A stretch of DNA of 64,000 nucleotides, from positions 372,001 through 436,000 of the forward strand of contig NZ_CAJQTX010000002.1 in the NCBI RefSeq assembly GCF_907163085.1, read 5' to 3'. A model generated the notes under the pieces. That model did no database searches, was not told the origin of the DNA, and saw only the letters and a list, made by a program, of their open reading frames with translations. The translations under genes and the position numbers were made by a program. Position 1 is the stretch's first letter. Every line of letters begins with the position of its first letter. This DNA comes from Candidatus Accumulibacter sp. ACC003 (lineage in GTDB: Bacteria > Pseudomonadota > Gammaproteobacteria > Burkholderiales > Rhodocyclaceae). This document shows positions 54,046 through 61,041 of this stretch, piece by piece.

Positions 54046-55109
54046 GGTGCCGACTTTTTTTGGGTGTGGTAGACGCCGGTCTGATGCCCGACCACACTCA
54101 TGATGTGCGTTTGCTGACCGTGCTCGTCATGGGCATTGCGCATGGTCTTGCCGTCGACCGCCAGACTGGGGTCGTCTTGAGCATAGGCCTTGTTCCACTG
54201 CTGACACGCTTGGTCGAGTGCCGTGGGATCGACGCGGATCAGGACGTCACGAATGATGAACTCGCTGGGTACGCGGTAAACGCCCTTCTCGCGACGACAG
54301 CGGAAACGCTCGCGTGCTTTCGGTGTGAGGTCTTTGGCCCACCCGGCGATGGCTTTGTAGCCCTGCATTCCGCACAACGCCGCCGCCGTGGCGATGGCCA
54401 GCACGGCCGGCAGGGGATGGCGTCTTCCTTGCGCGCGCCGCGGGTCGGCGATGCCGGTAAAGAAATCGGGAAGCGTGCGCATCTGTTCGGCGGTGAGCAT
54501 CATCCTGGGCGCTCCTGTGCGATAGCGGGGGTTGAGTATCGAGCGGGAAAGTTGGCCGCGAGCGTCCGCCTGCAAGGGGCGAACAAAGACAACTTTGGGC
54601 GACGTCGGGTGGGCGCTGTAGCCTTCTCGGGTGCGGCGAAAGCCTTGCGTCAGCCCCAGAGGCGTCCAGTTCGCGGCGCGATAGACGGTCCCCTGGAAGC
54701 GCGAGGGGTCCACAAAGGTCTCCAGCAGTAACAGCGGCTTCCCGAAATGCGCCTGCCAGTCCTCTGCGATCCGTCGCTCGCACAGCGAGAGCACCTTGGA
54801 GCCGAGATTGGGGTAATGCCAATCGGGAAGGATCAGAAAGCGACTATTGTTGGCGACCAGGCCCAAGCGATCGTACTGATGCCGATAGTCCCAGCCGATC
54901 CAGCGGTCACGAACGCCGCATTTCCAGGCCGCCGCAGAGAAACTCAGCAAGGCCGTCCACTTTTCGCCGTAGGTGGCCACGTACCAAAGCGTGTGCCCGA
55001 TCTTCGCCAGGTCGCCCAGGTAGTGATGCTCTGCCATCAACTCCCGATAGCGAGCCTCTTCGCTCTTGCCCACCAAGCGAACACGCAATGCACCAAGAAC
55101 GCTTTCCAT
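54036..55109 (-). CDS. DUF4338 (DruA-like) domain fused to ISAs1 transposase N-terminal part
   Basis: 357 residues. Positions 1-190 are a DUF4338/DruA-type domain (MAEHHYLGDLAKIGHTLWYV, VRDRWIGW, NNSRFLILP, LLLETFVDPSRFQGTVYRAANW). Residues 205-350 are the ISAs1 N-terminal region (LPDFFTGIADPRRAQGRRHPL, YKAIAGWAKDLTPKARERF, first catalytic Asp in LAVDGKTMRNAHDEHG). It ends at a stop just after the slippery A7 tract, before the rest of the transposase. The same DruA-like domain is encoded separately in the neighbouring outer element. An internal ATG (MMLTAEQ, residue 203) could allow a short product without the DUF4338 part. Confidence 0.82.
   Translation of the reverse strand: MESVLGALRVRLVGKSEEARYRELMAEHHYLGDLAKIGHTLWYVATYGEKWTALLSFSAAAWKCGVRDRWIGWDYRHQYDRLGLVANNSRFLILPDWHYPNLGSKVLSLCERRIAEDWQAHFGKPLLLLETFVDPSRFQGTVYRAANWTPLGLTQGFRRTREGYSAHPTSPKVVFVRPLQADARGQLSRSILNPRYRTGAPRMMLTAEQMRTLPDFFTGIADPRRAQGRRHPLPAVLAIATAAALCGMQGYKAIAGWAKDLTPKARERFRCRREKGVYRVPSEFIIRDVLIRVDPTALDQACQQWNKAYAQDDPSLAVDGKTMRNAHDEHGQQTHIMSVVGHQTGVYHTQKKSAPCP
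54054..54060 (-). other. Candidate -1 ribosomal frameshift site A-AAA-AAG
   Basis: On the minus strand the 0-frame reads CAA AAA AAG TCG and ends 15 bases later in TAA. The heptamer A AAA AAG is in the phase required for -1 slippage, as in dnaX. Slippage gives KKVGTLPVNGG and continues directly into the C-terminal transposase frame. A short CCCG...CGGG stem follows about 11 bases later. A simple one-base mutation in the A run is the alternative. Confidence 0.6.
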
Positions 55110-55185
55110 GCGCCATTTATACGGACTTCCGGCGCGAATGTCCAGGGGGAAGAACTAACTGCTTGATTGCCCGTGCGTTGCCTGA

Positions 55186-55203
55186 GAGGACAAATCCACC
55201 CTG
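55186..55203 (-). repeat. Right terminal inverted repeat of the ISAs1-type element
   Basis: Reads CAGGGTGGATTTGTCCTC on the minus strand and pairs with the left end at 14 of 18 positions. Confidence 0.8.
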
Positions 55204-55213
55204 AAGGCGTAGT
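55204..55213 (+). repeat. Target-site duplication, right copy (AAGGCGTAGT)
   Basis: Exact copy of 53286-53295, flanking the element's right end. Deleting one copy and the element restores the outer transposase frame. Confidence 0.85.
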
Positions 55214-56257
55214 CGATGTCGTTGACCCAGCTGAAGTGTTGTCGGCGCCTTCCCCAAGCGCGCTGCACGGCTTGTGGCTTCAGGGCGTGGAGTGCGCGGA
55301 ACTCCTGCCAGACCGTGGACAAATCCTTGTCCTTAAGCACGATCATGAACTGCCAGTGGGCGCGCAAGCAGCGCTGCATCACCGGCCCGTTGGCGTAAAG
55401 GCCGTCGAGCAGGAGCAGGATCGGCAGGCGGGGGAACAGCGTCTTGAGCCGGTCGCTCAAGCGCACAAAGCCGCGCAGCTCGCAGTCCTGCTTTTGTGCT
55501 TCGGTATCGCCCAGCGCGTGTTCGAGGAACTCGCTGAGCAGTGGGACGACCAGGCCGTTGTGGAAAGCCAGGCTGGCCTCGAGGACGTAGACGAAGTACT
55601 GGGTGCGGCGGGTTTCCTCCTTGCCGACGGTGCGCTGGAGGAGTTCCTCCGCCCAGAGGGTGTCGCCGGCGACCTTCTGCGAGCCGTCGATGGCGATGGG
55701 GTAGCAGTGGTTGATCAGATAGCGGCGGAAGCTCTTGCCGCGGATCAGCCGCTTCACCAGATCGACGTGGGCCTGCTCAAGGTGGTCAAGGTCGATGTCG
55801 CGCAGCAGCCGAAACAGGGTGTCGGCGTGTGGTAGGGTCTCGATCTCCGGGAACAGCAGGTGGAGGTTGGCCATGAACTGGGGACGGGATATTTCGCGGT
55901 TGGTCTCGCGCCGAGAGGAGAACTGAAAGACGAACATCAGCAGACCGTAAAGCAGCAGCGCGGTCAGCTTGTGGCGGCGCTTCCTGGGGTCTCTCGGGTC
56001 GGGAATTTGTTCCAGTTGCTCGAGCAAGGCGGGTAGCTCTTTGCGCAGGAGACGCGTCTTTTTGCTCACGGCGTCCTCGCGGGCCTCCCTTTCCTCGCCG
56101 ACGGTCGCGAAGGCTGAGCATCGGTTGGGCAGAGAAGTGGGGGAGTGGAGGACTTGTCCACTCGCGCGCCGTTTCGCGTTCAGTGCCTTTTCCTGCCGTT
56201 TCTTCTCTGAGCGCAGCTCCTTGAGGGCAGCGCGTGTCGGGCGACGGCAGGGTTTGC

Positions 56258-57163
56258 TCATGGCCGGGAGCTCCCAGGGGCGGCACACAGCCGGTCGCGA
56301 CAATCGGCGCTCAGCGGTTTGAGCCACACCTGGCGGGGCGTGCTGCGATACGACTGGCCGGGGCGGGCCAGCCCGCGCCCGCTGGTTGCCCCGAGCAACT
56401 GCCAACCGGCCGCGCGGTAACAGGTGCCGGTATAGTGACGAGGATCGACGAAAGTCTCCAGCAACAGGGGCTCGAAGCCCCAGTGATCGAGCCAGTCCGC
56501 GCGTGCGCGGCGCGCGAGTTGTCCGAGCACATGACTGGCCAGATGCGGCACCCGGACGTGGGGAAAGATCAGGAAGCGGCTGTTGTTCACCACCCGCGCC
56601 AGGTTCTCGCGGCGGGCCTGGGCCGTCCAGCCGATCCAGCGGTCGCGCACGGCGACCGCGCGGGCAGCGCCGGCCAGCAGGACGCTGCCGAGCCGCCGGT
56701 CGCCCGCCGTGATGAAGTAGCGCAGGCGGTAGCCGAAGGCCCCCTGGAAACCCAGTGGGTGCCAGCGCGCCACCAGCGCATCCCACTGCGCCACCAACGC
56801 CGCGTCGCGAACGACTTCCAGGCAGACCGGTGCGAGTGCCGACAGGGCGCAGTGCACGGGAAGCTCCCCGGTGACCGTATCTACGGGTGCCGCGGGCGGC
56901 GCGCAACGGCGTGCTGACGACGGCCTTATCGCCGGCAGTGTCAGCAGCCCGGCCGCCTGCAAACGCTCCAGAAACTCCAGGCAGGCGCTGATCTTCGCCG
57001 TCCCTGTCAGAGTGGTCCACCCCAGGTGCTCGCAGACCGTCGCCGCCAACTCCTTGCGCGCCAATCCCGGCAGCCACGCCACCGTCCCGCACACCTCGGC
57101 GATCTCCGCGGCGCTGAATACGCGACCGCAGTGCACCCACTCCCCTTCGCTCGTTGCAACCAC
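56258..57163 (-). CDS. DUF4338 (DruA-like) protein of the outer element
   Basis: A ~301-residue protein. The N-terminal ~90 residues form a helical domain (VFSAAEIAEVCG, GLARKELAATVCEHLGW, LEFLERLQAAGLL). The DruA-like core follows (VRDRWIGW, NNSRFLIFP, LLLETFVDPRHYTGTCYRAAGW, RSTPRQVWLKPL). The core shares these blocks with the DUF4338 domain of the inner element. The family gives its name to DruA of the Druantia anti-phage system. GTG was chosen because GGAGGTATC precedes it; a TTG further up would start next to the inverted repeat. Its TGA overlaps the transposase ATG. Confidence 0.8.
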   Translation of the reverse strand: MVATSEGEWVHCGRVFSAAEIAEVCGTVAWLPGLARKELAATVCEHLGWTTLTGTAKISACLEFLERLQAAGLLTLPAIRPSSARRCAPPAAPVDTVTGELPVHCALSALAPVCLEVVRDAALVAQWDALVARWHPLGFQGAFGYRLRYFITAGDRRLGSVLLAGAARAVAVRDRWIGWTAQARRENLARVVNNSRFLIFPHVRVPHLASHVLGQLARRARADWLDHWGFEPLLLETFVDPRHYTGTCYRAAGWQLLGATSGRGLARPGQSYRSTPRQVWLKPLSADCRDRLCAAPGSSRP

Positions 57164-57196
57164 CACGATACCTCCGGCTGAAACGTGGACCAATGA

Positions 57197-57214
57197 CCCT
57201 CCACCTATCCTGCC
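57197..57214 (-). repeat. Right terminal inverted repeat of the outer element
   Basis: Reads GGCAGGATAGGTGGAGGG on the minus strand, 15 of 18 matches to the left end at 52720-52737. It lies just upstream of the DUF4338 gene. Confidence 0.55.
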
Positions 57215-57298
57215 AGAAGTCCCCCCGGCTGTCTAGCTCCCTTGTGCGAAACCTTTTTTGCCTGCCCACCGCAACGCCTTGCCAGTACTGGGCTGGCG

Positions 57299-57317
57299 CA
57301 GTCATGCTTCAGCGCTG
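57299..57317 (+). repeat. 19-bp direct repeat, left copy (CAGTCATGCTTCAGCGCTG)
   Basis: Identical to 60292-60310. The left copy stands where recognisable IS3 orfB coding begins; the right copy stands directly at the IS3 right end. Confidence 0.9.
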
Positions 57318-57865
57318 ACACCACCGATAGCCGCCATACCCTGCCGATCGCCGACAACCTGCTCAACCGGCAGTTCGAACCGGCCACGGCGAATGTCGCC
57401 TGGGTCTCGGATATCACCTACATCCGCACGGCTAGCGGCTGGTTGTACCTGGCCGTCGTGATGGACCTGTTCTCGCGCAAGATCGTGGGCTGGGCGATGG
57501 CCCCAAACATGCTTGCCGAACTGGTCTGCGCGGCCTTGCAGATGGCCATTACCCAGCGGCAACCGCCGGCGGGTTTGCTGGTGCATTCCGATCGCGGCAG
57601 CCAGTACGCCAGCGACGCCCACCGTAGCTTGCTTGCCCGGCACCATTTGCAAGCCAGCATGAGCCGCAAGGCCAACTGCTGGGACAACGCCGTCATGGAG
57701 CGCTTCTTCCTGAATCTCAAGATGGAGCGCGTCTGGCCGAACAACTATGCCAACCATGCCGAGGCCACTCGCGATGTGACCGACTACATCGTCGGCTTCT
57801 ACAACAGCACCCGCCTGCACTCGAAACTCGGTTACCTGCCGCCGAATGTCTATGAACACCAAATG
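57308..57865 (+). pseudogene. IS3-family transposase orfB, 5'-truncated, tail displaced by an insertion
   Basis: The frame encodes the integrase core of an IS3-family OrfB. All three catalytic residues are visible: Asp in WVSDITYIRT, Asp in HSDRGSQYAS and Glu in NAVMERFFLNLKMERV. The first part of OrfB and all of OrfA are missing; recognisable homology begins TTDSRHTLPIADNLL just after the 19-bp repeat. The frame appears to end QIS-stop, but the stop is supplied by the next element; the true tail lies at 60242-60285. Confidence 0.8.
57861..57865 (+). repeat. 5-bp target duplication AAATG, left copy
   Basis: Directly precedes the inverted repeat of the 2376-bp element and is repeated directly after its right end (60242-60246). 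Confidence 0.8.
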
Positions 57866-57883
57866 CAGATTTCCTGATCCCGG
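57866..57883 (+). repeat. Left terminal inverted repeat of the 2376-bp element
   Basis: Matches the right end in 17 of 18 positions. The TGA inside it (57875-57877) closes the interrupted IS3 frame. Confidence 0.85.
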
Positions 57884-57993
57884 CCGGGAATGTAGGTAGA
57901 ATTCCGGAATTGCACGTGGCACTTTATTTTGACGGCCATGATTTTCTTATGGCATAAACCAAGCTTCGCTAGGAGTGCAAGGAGGAGCAGACG

Positions 57994-60204
57994 TTGAGGC
58001 AATCGTGGCTTCCAGGGTTTCCGGATGGTGCGCAGAAAGTGGGAGAAGGGTTGGCGATTCTGGAGAAGGATGGCCAAGCGATCTACTTTGTTGGGGGAGA
58101 CAATTACTTCTCGCACCCCGTAGGAGACGACGCTGGCCGCAGGTTCGCTCTGACCAGCCTGATGGAGAACGGGCACGTCAAGGCGGTCGAACTGGAAAGG
58201 CCACCGCTGTGCATCCCGCACCGCACGCTGATGAACTGGGTGGGACAAAGCCGCAAAGCCGGGCCATCGTCTTTCTTTCGACCGGCGGCGGCGAGCCGGC
58301 CGCGGATCATGACGCCGGACAAGAGTGCCGAATGCGCGCGGCTGTTGAGCGAGGGAAAGCGTCCTGCCGAAGTGGCACGGCAGGTGGGCGTCCAGGAGTC
58401 GACGCTGCGCAAGGCGATCCGGCGCCAGGGCGTGCCGCAGTTGGCCGCCTTGCCGCAAGAGGCAGGGGAGTTGGAAGCGGCGAGCACCAAGAGTGAGCGC
58501 AGCCGGGCGGATGCGGAAGCCGCCGCGGGGATGGGCACCGCCTGCACGCGCGCCGACGAGCGGATCCAAACGGCGCTGGGATTGGCGACCGGTGCGACGA
58601 CGCGCTTCGAAGCGAGCCACGATGTGGCGATGGGGGGGCTGTTGGCCGGCTTGCCGGCCTTGTGCGCGAACGGGCTACTGACCGGCCTGGATCGCCATCT
58701 CAAGCTGCCCCGGGGATTCTACAGCGCCTTGCACATCCTTCTCGTCCTCGGCTTCATGGCCCTGGGGCGAATCAAGCGGCCGGAACATCTGCGACAAACC
58801 TCGCCCGGAGAACTCGGCAAAGTCATCGGCCTGGACCGGGTACCGGAAGTCCGCACCCTGCGGGAAAAGGTCCATCTGCTGGCCAAGACGGGTGACCCGG
58901 CAGCCTGGATGCGGGATCTCGCGAAGCTCTGGATGGAAAGCGAGCCAGAAGAAGCGGGTTACCTGTATGTCGATGGTCATGTTCGGGTGTATCACGGCGA
59001 GCAGGCCAGGCTGTCGAAGCGCTACGTCTCGCGCGAACGCCTGTGCCTGCGGGGCACCACCGACTACTGGGTTAACGATGCCCTGGGTCGCCCGTTCTTT
59101 GTGGTTTCGCAGCCGCTCAATGACGGACTCGCCGAGACCCTGCTCAAGGACATCGTCCCCCAACTGCTGGAGATTGTCCCGGGACAGCCGACGCCGGCCG
59201 AACTGGACGCCGACCCGACCCTGCACCGGTTTGTCATGGTCTTCGATCGGGAAGGGGCCACCCAGAGTCTCCTCGGCAGACTCTGGAAACAGCGCATCGG
59301 CGCACTGACCTACCGCAAGAACGTCAAGGACCTCTGGTCCGAAGAGGTGTTTCAGGAACAGGAAGTCCATCTGCCGGCAGGCGGCAGCACCGGGATGAAA
59401 CTCGCCATGCGCGAAACCCGACTCGGCACAGGCGATGGCAGCCTGGCCGTGAGCGAAGTTCGTCGGCTGACCCAGACGGGACATCAAACAGCCGTGATCA
59501 CGACCGCCCGGCAACTCGGAAACACCACCATCGCTGGGCGGATGTTCGCCCGTTGGTGCCAGGAAAACTACTTCGCGTACATGATGGAACATTATGATAT
59601 TGATGGGCTTATCGAGTACGGAGACGAATCTCTTCCCGGCACTCACCAGGTCGTTAACCCCCGCTGGCGGGAACTCGACAAGGCCGTCAGGCAAACCCGC
59701 CAGAGCGAAAGAAAACTGCAGGCCGCAATCGCCAGGACGGCCTTGAACGACGGCGGCGAAATCCAGAAAAACGCCGAGTCTGTCGAAGCACTGCAGGCCG
59801 TTCAGGAGGAGCTCAAGCGACTTTGCGCGGCGCGCAAGGCAAGCCCCCGAAAGATGACGATCGACAGTCTGCCCGAGGCCGAGCGACCGACCCAACTGCC
59901 GCCGCTGAACAAGATGCTCTGCGATACCGTGAAAATGGTCGCCTACCGGGCCGAGACCGCCATGGTGGCGCTATTGCGCCGCCACTTGAAGAAGGAGGAC
60001 GACGCACGTGCGCTCATTCGCGAATTGTTCGTTTCTTCCGCTGACATCGAACCGAACGCGCTAGCCAACACCCTGACCATCAAAATTCACCGGATGGCCA
60101 GCCCAGCTCATGATCGCGCTATCGCCGCGCTCCTCGAGGAACTCACCCTGCAAGATTTTCCGCATCCGGAAACCGGGGCAAGAATGACCTTCACTCTTGT
60201 CTGA
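57994..60204 (+). CDS. Large transposase of the 2376-bp element
   Basis: A 736-residue protein. A helix-turn-helix-like region stands near residues 120-145 (RPAEVARQVGVQESTLRKAIRRQG). A DDE-type core follows, with probable catalytic Asp in YLYVDGHVRVYHGEQARLS (about 330) and in FVMVFDREGATQSLLGRLW. The C-terminal ~150 residues are helical. The third acidic residue is not certain. Translation starts at TTG behind an excellent AAGGAGGAGCAG site at seven bases, so TTG is the likely true start. It is the only gene inside the inverted repeats. Confidence 0.82.
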   Translation: MRQSWLPGFPDGAQKVGEGLAILEKDGQAIYFVGGDNYFSHPVGDDAGRRFALTSLMENGHVKAVELERPPLCIPHRTLMNWVGQSRKAGPSSFFRPAAASRPRIMTPDKSAECARLLSEGKRPAEVARQVGVQESTLRKAIRRQGVPQLAALPQEAGELEAASTKSERSRADAEAAAGMGTACTRADERIQTALGLATGATTRFEASHDVAMGGLLAGLPALCANGLLTGLDRHLKLPRGFYSALHILLVLGFMALGRIKRPEHLRQTSPGELGKVIGLDRVPEVRTLREKVHLLAKTGDPAAWMRDLAKLWMESEPEEAGYLYVDGHVRVYHGEQARLSKRYVSRERLCLRGTTDYWVNDALGRPFFVVSQPLNDGLAETLLKDIVPQLLEIVPGQPTPAELDADPTLHRFVMVFDREGATQSLLGRLWKQRIGALTYRKNVKDLWSEEVFQEQEVHLPAGGSTGMKLAMRETRLGTGDGSLAVSEVRRLTQTGHQTAVITTARQLGNTTIAGRMFARWCQENYFAYMMEHYDIDGLIEYGDESLPGTHQVVNPRWRELDKAVRQTRQSERKLQAAIARTALNDGGEIQKNAESVEALQAVQEELKRLCAARKASPRKMTIDSLPEAERPTQLPPLNKMLCDTVKMVAYRAETAMVALLRRHLKKEDDARALIRELFVSSADIEPNALANTLTIKIHRMASPAHDRAIAALLEELTLQDFPHPETGARMTFTLV

Positions 60205-60223
60205 AGTGCCAACCCGGTTTCCT

Positions 60224-60241
60224 CCGAGATCAGGAAATCTG
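60224..60241 (-). repeat. Right terminal inverted repeat of the 2376-bp element
   Basis: Minus strand reads CAGATTTCCTGATCTCGG, 17 of 18 identical to the left end. It lies 20 bases after the transposase stop. Confidence 0.85.
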
Positions 60242-60246
60242 AAATG
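60242..60246 (+). repeat. 5-bp target duplication AAATG, right copy
   Basis: Directly follows the right inverted repeat; identical to 57861-57865. Confidence 0.8.
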
Positions 60247-60285
60247 GCAGAAAAACAACCTATCGAGGTGTCCGAAATTACTTGA
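60242..60285 (+). pseudogene. Displaced 3' tail of the IS3-family orfB
   Basis: Continues the interrupted orfB in frame across the AAATG duplication: HQM then AEKQPIEVSEIT and TGA. The IS3 right end probably follows at about 60293 (minus strand TGTAGTGGTCAAGTAATTTC, IS3-like with terminal TG). The recovered C-terminus supports insertion rather than a natural end at 57877. Confidence 0.75.
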
Positions 60286-60291
60286 CCACTA

Positions 60292-60310
60292 CAGTCATGC
60301 TTCAGCGCTG
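60292..60310 (+). repeat. 19-bp direct repeat, right copy
   Basis: Identical to 57299-57317. It begins with the terminal CA of the IS3 remnant, so 17 bases lie outside the element. Confidence 0.9.
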
Positions 60311-61041
60311 CTTGTCCACTGTGGTGTGAGCCTGAACGGGTCGCGTGTTTCCACCGAGGCATGAGCCTGAAAGAAGATGTTGGCGCAGGAAGAAACGGGT
60401 CGATCATTCTGAAGATGGTGATCAACATGAACACTGCCGGTGCCGGTTTCTTGAAGAGCTGAGGGAAGGCCGGGAGTGACGTCGTCGAGGCGAACGCAAC
60501 TGCGTCGGCGGCAACGAGCGCACATCGCATCGCCTTCGTTCATGCGGACCTTGCTCCGCACGGAGACGTTTTTTCCCGCAGTCCCGCTGCGGCGTTCTCA
60601 ACACGTCGCAGATCCACCCAAACCGACCTGCTCATCGGCAGATTGCTTCGGGCGCTTCGCGTGCTGTTCCCAGCTGGCGAACAAGAGTCGGTCCTCAATC
60701 TGCTCGAACGCTCGGTGACTCTCCGGACACCGGTCACGATCGACGCGTTCTGCAAAACACCCGCGGGCTGGCGAACAGCCACTCAGACTTGCCAACGGCC
60801 GGCGATGACGTGCGCAAACTGCCGTAGCCAAGAGAAAAGGGCCTCGATGATCGTTTTGCCGCAGCGCCGGTGAGCGATTGGCCATGGCCAGACGCGAATG
60901 GCGCCTGACGAGCGTAGCAGCAGCGTCGGGCGGCGGCGAATCTTGCAGCGCTTCGGCAAGTGGTGTAAGAAAGAAAGGCTGTTTTTCCCGGCTGCCGGTT
61001 ATCGGAACCGCTTCTCGGACCACATCGGGAGCAAAGTCACC
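60311..61041. other. Gene-poor stretch between the mobile island and the third CNNM gene
   Basis: No intact gene supportable. A plus-strand fragment near 60640-60770 (VLFPAGEQESVLNLLERSVTL, TIDAFCKTP) looks protein-like, but the surrounding frame is closed and no start or family could be assigned; it may be a decayed gene. The region must also contain the promoter of the downstream CNNM gene. Confidence 0.45.

Larger units (their letters stand above)
53296..55203 (-). mobile_element. ISAs1-family insertion sequence carrying a DUF4338-transposase fusion
   Basis: A complete 1908-bp element. The ends are 18-bp inverted repeats, CACGGTAAATTTGTTCTC on the left and CAGGGTGGATTTGTCCTC (reverse complement) on the right, 14 of 18 identical. 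Both flanks carry the 10-bp duplication AAGGCGTAGT. The only coding content is one gene in two frames, whose first part is a DUF4338 domain and whose second part is an ISAs1 transposase. The element lies within another transposase gene. Confidence 0.88.
55155..56261 (-). pseudogene. 5' part of the outer element's DDE transposase, cut off by insertion
   Basis: The reading frame starts at an ATG that overlaps the DUF4338 stop (ATGA) with MSKPCRRPTRAALKELRSE. The DDE core shows IPDPRDPRKRRHKLTALLLYG, first Asp in AIDGSQKVAGDTLW and second Asp in LLLLDGLYANGPVMQ. Native sequence ends at WVNDIDYAF; the last 15 residues (RVDLSSQ...) come from the inserted element. The rest is at 52823-53295. I cannot name its IS family with confidence; it is not of the ISAs1 type carried by the inserted element. 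Confidence 0.82.
52720..57214 (-). mobile_element. Outer insertion element: DUF4338 gene plus DDE transposase, interrupted by a second element
   Basis: The outer element is bounded by imperfect 18-bp inverted repeats (15 of 18 match). It encodes on the minus strand a DUF4338 (DruA-like) protein and, with ATGA overlap, a DDE transposase. The transposase gene is split by a 1908-bp ISAs1-type element at 53296-55203. Without the insert the element would be about 2.6 kb. No clear target duplication was found outside the inverted repeats, so the exact ends are less certain than those of the inner element. Confidence 0.6.
57866..60241 (+). mobile_element. 2376-bp insertion element with a single large transposase gene
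   Basis: Bounded by inverted repeats CAGATTTCCTGATCCCGG (57866-57883) and its near-exact complement at 60224-60241 (17 of 18), with a 5-bp AAATG duplication outside. It encodes one 736-residue protein. It has inserted in the last codons of an IS3 orfB, whose frame is restored when the element and one AAATG are removed. I cannot assign an IS family from memory. A 12-bp palindrome AATTCCGGAATT lies at 57900-57911 upstream of the gene. Confidence 0.85.

Noticed and set aside
56262-57305. Upstream extension of the outer transposase frame to 57305
   Set aside because: This part is out of frame with the conserved DUF4338 gene on the same strand; the transposase start overlapping that gene's stop fits better.
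52720-60310. Druantia or other anti-phage defence system
   Set aside because: Only DruA-like domains are present; no DruE-type helicase or other Druantia genes are in the window, and both DUF4338 genes lie inside transposable elements.
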